A stretch of DNA of 23,966 nucleotides, from the IMG/VR virus record IMGVR_UViG_3300046535_000487, positions 1 to 23,966 of that record; one strand, given 5' to 3'. Each line of letters starts with the position of its first letter. Position 1 is the first letter of the stretch. The notes under the pieces are model-generated. The model saw nothing but the letters and a program-made list of their open reading frames with translations, was not told the origin of the DNA and searched no databases. This document shows positions 21,729 through 23,966 of this stretch, piece by piece. The DNA is from a virus. A program made the translations under genes and the position numbers.

Positions 21729-22700
21729 GTGAGCGCCTACTACAACGAGCATGATCCGTTTGCGGCGGCCTGGTTGCGCGAGTTGATCGCAGAAGGATTG
21801 ATCGCCGAGGGCGAGGTTGATGACCGAGACATACAAACCGTCACGCCTGCCGATGTTCGAGGATTCGATCAATGTCACTGGTTCGCCGGGATCGGCGGCT
21901 GGTCCTACGCGCTTCGACTCGCCGGCTGGCCCGACGATCGCGCCGTCTGGACCGGGAGTTGTCCCTGTCAGCCCTTCTCGGCGGCCGGCGCCCGTGCTGG
22001 CGGGCATGATCCGCGCGACCTTTGGCCTGCCTGGTTCGAGCTCATTCGCGAGTGCCGACCTGCAACAATCGTTGGCGAACAAGTTGCGGCGGCGGTTGCC
22101 CATTCCTGGATCGATCGCGTGGCGAATGACCTGGAAGGACGTGGATACGCCGTCGGGGCGGCGTGTTTGCCGGCTGCAAGCGTCGGCGCCTTCCACCTCC
22201 GCAACCGGCTCTGGTTCGTGGCAGAGTCCAACGAGCGGGGACGCGAAGGGGCGCGGCTACACCTATCCGAACGGGGACCACAGCAAGCCGTTTCTGGCCC
22301 TGCCGGGACAAGCGCAGATGACGAGTTGGGCGACACCGACCGTTCGGGATCACAAGGACGGGACGGCCGAGAGTTGTCAGAATGTGCCGATCAATGCGCT
22401 CCTTGGACGGCAGGCGACACTCAGCGAATGGCCGACACCGAACGCGATGGCTGGAGGACAGACGAGCCGCAGCGGGAAGCGGAAGGGCGAACCGCTGATG
22501 GGCGGATTAGTCCGTGGTCTGACGTTCTCTGGCTCCCCTGCCGAGACGGCAAAACCCGGCCAACTGAACCCGGCCTTCTCCCTTTGGCTCATGGGGTACC
22601 CGGCCGCGTGGGCACGTTGCGCGGCGCGGGTAATGCGATCGTCCCGCAAGTCGCGGCCGAATTTATCCGCGCGTACGCCGAGGCCCGAGGCCTGACGTGA
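21729..22700 (+). CDS. DNA (cytosine-5) methyltransferase, Dcm family
   Basis: A 323-residue C5-methyltransferase with the family motifs in order. S-adenosylmethionine-binding motif I is WFAGIGGWSYAL (51-62). Catalytic motif IV is GSCPCQPFSAAG (76-87, nucleophile C80). Motif VI is GEQV (116-119, Gln in place of the common Asn). HLRNRLWFVA (156-165) is motif VIII, and GNAIVPQVAAEF (301-312) is motif X. Residues about 170-270 are the variable target-recognition region and are overlapped by another reading frame. The GTG start lacks an obvious ribosome-binding site. It may protect phage DNA from restriction; no cognate restriction enzyme was recognised. The stop overlaps the HNH gene (TGATG). 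Confidence 0.92.
   Translation: MSAYYNEHDPFAAAWLRELIAEGLIAEGEVDDRDIQTVTPADVRGFDQCHWFAGIGGWSYALRLAGWPDDRAVWTGSCPCQPFSAAGARAGGHDPRDLWPAWFELIRECRPATIVGEQVAAAVAHSWIDRVANDLEGRGYAVGAACLPAASVGAFHLRNRLWFVAESNERGREGARLHLSERGPQQAVSGPAGTSADDELGDTDRSGSQGRDGRELSECADQCAPWTAGDTQRMADTERDGWRTDEPQREAEGRTADGRISPWSDVLWLPCRDGKTRPTEPGLLPLAHGVPGRVGTLRGAGNAIVPQVAAEFIRAYAEARGLT
21820..22695 (+). CDS. Second protein encoded in another frame across the methyltransferase gene
   Basis: A 291-residue open frame from ATG 21820, in the +1 frame relative to the methyltransferase and contained almost completely within it. It has recognisable family-like segments: ADLQQSLANKLRRRLPIPGS, AWRMTWKDVDTPSGRRVCRL, SWATPTVRDHKDGTA, LSEWPTPNAMAGG, then FSGSPAETAKPGQLNPAFSL and WLMGYPAAWARC with a basic SSRKSRPN tail. 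I recall this order from phage proteins encoded beside Dcm-type methyltransferases, not overlapping them. Function is unknown. The methyltransferase frame shows family motifs too, so both appear constrained. An alternative is a by-product of GC-rich codon bias, but the motif order argues against it. Confidence 0.7.
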   Translation: MTETYKPSRLPMFEDSINVTGSPGSAAGPTRFDSPAGPTIAPSGPGVVPVSPSRRPAPVLAGMIRATFGLPGSSSFASADLQQSLANKLRRRLPIPGSIAWRMTWKDVDTPSGRRVCRLQASAPSTSATGSGSWQSPTSGDAKGRGYTYPNGDHSKPFLALPGQAQMTSWATPTVRDHKDGTAESCQNVPINALLGRQATLSEWPTPNAMAGGQTSRSGKRKGEPLMGGLVRGLTFSGSPAETAKPGQLNPAFSLWLMGYPAAWARCAARVMRSSRKSRPNLSARTPRPEA

Positions 22701-22993
22701 TGCCGATGCGCCCGCCGACCGGCCGCCGCCTCGAGGCGCGTCACGAGCGCGACGCCAACCGCCGCAACGCCGCGATCCGCCGGCTCTACTCGACGCGCCG
22801 GTGGGAGCTCCTCCGCGCGCGCGTCCTCGTCGAGGCGGCGTATACCTGCGCGTCGTGCCGGCGCGTCGTGCTCGACCTCGACGTCGATCACGTCGTCAAG
22901 CACGACGGCCACCTCGCGCGGTTCTGGGATCGCGGCAACCTCCAGGCCTTGTGTCGCACCTGTCACCACTTCAAAACCATGAAGGGAGAATAA
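22700..22993 (+). CDS. HNH endonuclease (packaging-associated type)
   Basis: A 97-residue protein; ATG 22700 overlaps the methyltransferase stop (TGATG), and a GTG at 22697 is an alternative. An N-terminal Arg-rich helix (RRNAAIRRLYSTRRWELLRA) precedes C50-x2-C53, DVDHVVKHDG (D63, H64), N80 and a closing CRTCHHFK (C85, C88, H89). This is the complete HNH motif of small phage nucleases that lie next to the terminase genes and help cut concatemers at cos sites. If the genome is circular, terminase follows this gene within about 1 kb. Confidence 0.9.
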   Translation: MPMRPPTGRRLEARHERDANRRNAAIRRLYSTRRWELLRARVLVEAAYTCASCRRVVLDLDVDHVVKHDGHLARFWDRGNLQALCRTCHHFKTMKGE

Positions 22994-22997
22994 ACAC

Positions 22998-23318
22998 ATG
23001 AGCAAACACACCCGCGAACAACTACACGAGGCCCTCGAGGAGGCGGCCCTCGCCGGCGCAAAAGAGATCAAGGAATTTCTCGGCACGTATCGCGGCAAGG
23101 ATCCCGATCGTCTGCGTCGTGTGCAGATCGCGATCGGCGCCGTCGGCGGCTATACCCGTTGGCGCGCGAGTCAGAACAACATGATCTCGATGATGCTGAT
23201 CGCGGCCAGGCAAGCCGGGATCGGCCCACAGCAAACGCTCGATATCGCCAAAACCGCCGGCCTCCTACCTGAGAGCACCGAGCCCGCCGACGTGCTACCA
23301 CTCAAGGCGGCGAAGTGA
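22998..23318 (+). CDS. Hypothetical protein between HNH and zinc-knuckle genes
   Basis: A 106-residue, largely helical protein with ribosome-binding GAAGGGAGAA upstream. The N-terminus is KHTREQLHEALEEAALAGAK, the middle LRRVQIAIGAVGGYTRWRAS, and later GIGPQQTLDIAKTAGLLP. It is the right size and place for a terminase small subunit, but I see no clear helix-turn-helix, so that is only a possibility. The stop overlaps the next gene as GTGA. Confidence 0.65.
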   Translation: MSKHTREQLHEALEEAALAGAKEIKEFLGTYRGKDPDRLRRVQIAIGAVGGYTRWRASQNNMISMMLIAARQAGIGPQQTLDIAKTAGLLPESTEPADVLPLKAAK

Positions 23319-23938
23319 GGCCGACGTTCTACTGCGAATCGTGCGCGGCGCCCTTCTGGCGGCGAAAGAATCACAAGGACGCGCGCCGCTTCTGCTCAAA
23401 ACGCTGCGCTGGTACGTGGCACCGAGCGCGCACCGCAGCACGGGTACAGGCCGAGCGTACGCAGCGGGAGATCGATCGCGCCTTGCTACAAGCCGCGCGC
23501 GAGACCGCGCGACTACTGCGGCGATGCCCGTGCGGCGCGTCGCTCGACCGCCGATCCGCTGGCGGCCGGTTCTGTCGGGCATGTGTCGCCGCACGTTTGC
23601 GCGCCTCGAATATCCGCCAACAAAAAGCGGCGCGCGACTATGGGCCGCTCCATTGTTGCCCCAATTGTGGACGGCAATTTCAGGGATACGAGGGCGCCGT
23701 GTTCTGCTCGTCGCTCTGCTCAAAACGCCTGCACCGTAAAAGGTACCCGACGCTCGCACACATACCGCTCGAGGAACGGAACCACTTGGCCGAGATGATC
23801 GCGCTTGTCCGCGCTGCTCGTCGCAAGATCGGCCGAGATCCAAACCGCGCCGATCGTGAGATCCCCCGAGACCCTAAACCCGCCGACGTCGTCGACGTAA
23901 GTGACTCAAACGAAAGCGGTTACAGTGGGGGACCATAA
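23315..23938 (+). CDS. Triple zinc-knuckle protein
   Basis: A 207-residue protein from GTG 23315. Three four-Cys sites are evident: C7/C10/C27/C31; C71/C73/C87/C90; and C115/C118/C131/C135. The first and third share an FCSxxC ending (RFCSKRC, VFCSSLC), while the second has CPCG. Between sites 1 and 2 is a charged helix (about 36-70), and the C-terminus is basic then acidic. Repeated FCS-type knuckles suggest binding to DNA or protein. In order it precedes the terminase if the window is circular, but no direct packaging role is known to me. Confidence 0.78.
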   Translation: MRPTFYCESCAAPFWRRKNHKDARRFCSKRCAGTWHRARTAARVQAERTQREIDRALLQAARETARLLRRCPCGASLDRRSAGGRFCRACVAARLRASNIRQQKAARDYGPLHCCPNCGRQFQGYEGAVFCSSLCSKRLHRKRYPTLAHIPLEERNHLAEMIALVRAARRKIGRDPNRADREIPRDPKPADVVDVSDSNESGYSGGP

Positions 23939-23966
23939 AAGGTTCAGGGCCGACCGGCCAGGATAC

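Noticed and set aside
21729-22993. Restriction-modification pair formed by methyltransferase and adjacent HNH protein
   Set aside because: The HNH protein is a small packaging-associated type seen beside terminases; no restriction-specific domain is visible.

Overview
The window reads as most or all of a high-GC temperate tailed phage (HK97-fold siphovirus type), or a prophage segment of one. Virion genes run rightward in a tightly coupled late block. An integrase cluster runs leftward in the middle, followed by a repressor/Cro-type switch and a rightward early block. Codon use is strongly GC-biased, start/stop overlaps (ATGA, GTGA, TGATG) are frequent, and no host housekeeping gene is visible. 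The host cannot be named from this sequence; it should be a high-GC bacterium, and a lipoprotein with a Pro-Thr linker suggests a Gram-negative-type envelope.

Layout. (1) 49-8251, head and connector genes: large terminase, a 59-residue ribbon-helix-helix protein, a prohead protease fused to the major capsid protein, two small head proteins, portal (placed after the capsid, not before it), head-tail connector, head closure, gp10-like protein, tail terminator, tail tube and a small tail protein. (2) 8253-13302, tail: assembly chaperone with a textbook A_AAA_AAA -1 frameshift site, tape measure, a large mosaic tail hub and a tip/fibre protein. (3) 13315-13886: one hypothetical and two tiny membrane proteins that may serve lysis; no endolysin is recognisable. 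(4) 13877-14332: a complete tRNA-Val(CAC) on the minus strand next to a roughly 380-base non-coding region with an elaborate set of direct and inverted repeats. (5) 14333-16304, minus strand: a zinc-ribbon protein, a WW-rich hypothetical and a tyrosine integrase with unusual catalytic positions. (6) 16377-17612: a divergent repressor/Cro-like switch with probable leaderless transcripts, a DNA-binding-domain protein and a short basic protein. (7) 17616-20905: early DNA-metabolism genes, including a putative ssDNA-binding/annealing protein with an SSB-like C-terminal tip, a short DUF1376-like replication protein followed by a CTCTGT hexamer array, an HNH protein and a minimal VRR-NUC-like nuclease. 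(8) 20923-23938: hypotheticals, a lipoprotein, a cytosine DNA methyltransferase with a second family-like protein read in another frame across about 880 bases, an HNH endonuclease, a small hypothetical and a triple zinc-knuckle protein.

How it works together. The integrase and repressor indicate lysogeny; the repressor lacks an S24 peptidase domain. The early block supplies recombination and replication accessories, but no DNA polymerase or helicase is seen. The HNH endonuclease at the right end and the terminase at the left end are normally neighbours in HK97-like phages, so the window may be a circularly permuted small genome cut between them. That is an inference; no terminal repeat is visible.

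The most notable observations are the almost fully overlapping methyltransferase gene pair, the repeat array beside the integrase, the Lys-for-Arg substitutions in the integrase, a roughly 52-residue module shared by a head protein and the tail tube protein, and the hexamer array after the short replication gene.
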